A stretch of DNA of 64,000 nt from Epiperipatus broadwayi. Its lineage: Eukaryota; Onychophora; Udeonychophora; Euonychophora; Peripatidae. Below are positions 63,805-64,000 of this stretch, piece by piece. The DNA lies in contig JAQFVV010012441.1 in assembly GCA_028023455.1 (NCBI GenBank), positions 4,463,911 to 4,527,910 of the forward strand, written 5' to 3'. Within the stretch, counting starts at the first letter, position 1. Every line of letters begins with the position of its first letter. A model generated the notes under the pieces. The model made no database searches. It was not told the DNA's origin and saw only the letters and a program-made list of their open reading frames with translations. Made by a program: the position numbers and the translations under genes.

Positions 63805-64000
63805 CTATTTATAGTCTCTGCTTTATATCTTATGCAATGTTATATTGCTAAGACTACTAATATATGATATGGCTGAAGATCTATTGGCCCCATATAGCTA
63901 TTTGAGTTGGATAGCTGGGTTTGAAGACATGTAGATGTCTGTAAATTTCAGATTTTCCACTCAATATATAACTTTTAGATAAGTGCTTGGCTTTGGGTTG

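Overview
The window is very AT-rich (about three quarters A+T by eye) and eukaryotic. It has no prokaryotic gene organisation, and I could not support a single intact host protein-coding gene. It is packed with metazoan-type retroelements, tRNA-derived SINEs, fold-back repeats and long microsatellites. Together these indicate intergenic or intronic DNA of an animal, probably an invertebrate with a repeat-rich genome. The sequence alone does not settle the phylum. CR1-like LINEs, Penelope-like elements (PLEs), RTE LINEs and tRNA-SINEs co-occur in cnidarians, molluscs and several other groups.

Layout. 1-11.5 kb: AT-rich DNA with an old duplicated segment (copy at 20 kb), a fold-back element, dispersed repeats, a 0.75 kb ATCT array and two tRNA-SINEs, each with a clear target-site duplication. 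11.5-12.3 kb: a decayed LINE reverse transcriptase. 13.3-14.2 kb: two adjacent hairpins, one of them part of a dispersed family. 17-21 kb: a very A-rich stretch and a repeat dimer. 23-24 kb: an ATCT array with a higher-order A-A-B pattern. 24.2-25.9 kb: an RTE tail and a 1.1 kb palindrome made from a PLE endonuclease region. 26-43 kb: a SINE, local duplications, a truncated CR1-like copy, a SINE/PLE-tail repeat and fold-back copies. 43.7-48.4 kb (minus strand): the main element, a nearly full-length CR1-like LINE with PHD finger, GDSL esterase, APE endonuclease, reverse transcriptase and terminal zinc knuckle, broken by several stops and frameshifts. 49.9-51.4 kb: a heavily decayed RTE-like LINE. 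51.9-54.3 kb: a PLE with reverse transcriptase and GIY-YIG remnants, an inverted terminal repeat, an in-frame 90-bp internal duplication, and a tRNA-SINE-like 3' tail. 54.4-55.6 kb: complementary triplet arrays around an odd segment. 56-64 kb: another SINE, fold-back and dimer repeats, a recent RTE 3' fragment with a perfect 12-bp target-site duplication, and a nearly perfect 74-bp-arm hairpin.

No pathway of cooperating genes is visible. The biology is retroelement biology. EN-bearing LINEs supply target-primed integration and are the likely source of the SINE insertions. PLEs show a repeated topology in which an inverted copy of the 3' end sits at the 5' side. Inverted duplications form hairpins whose arms differ mainly by transitions, some at former CpG sites. 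The most unusual observation is a repeat shared by a PLE 3' end and a separate tRNA-headed element, suggesting a SINE that uses a PLE tail or a PLE that captured a SINE.
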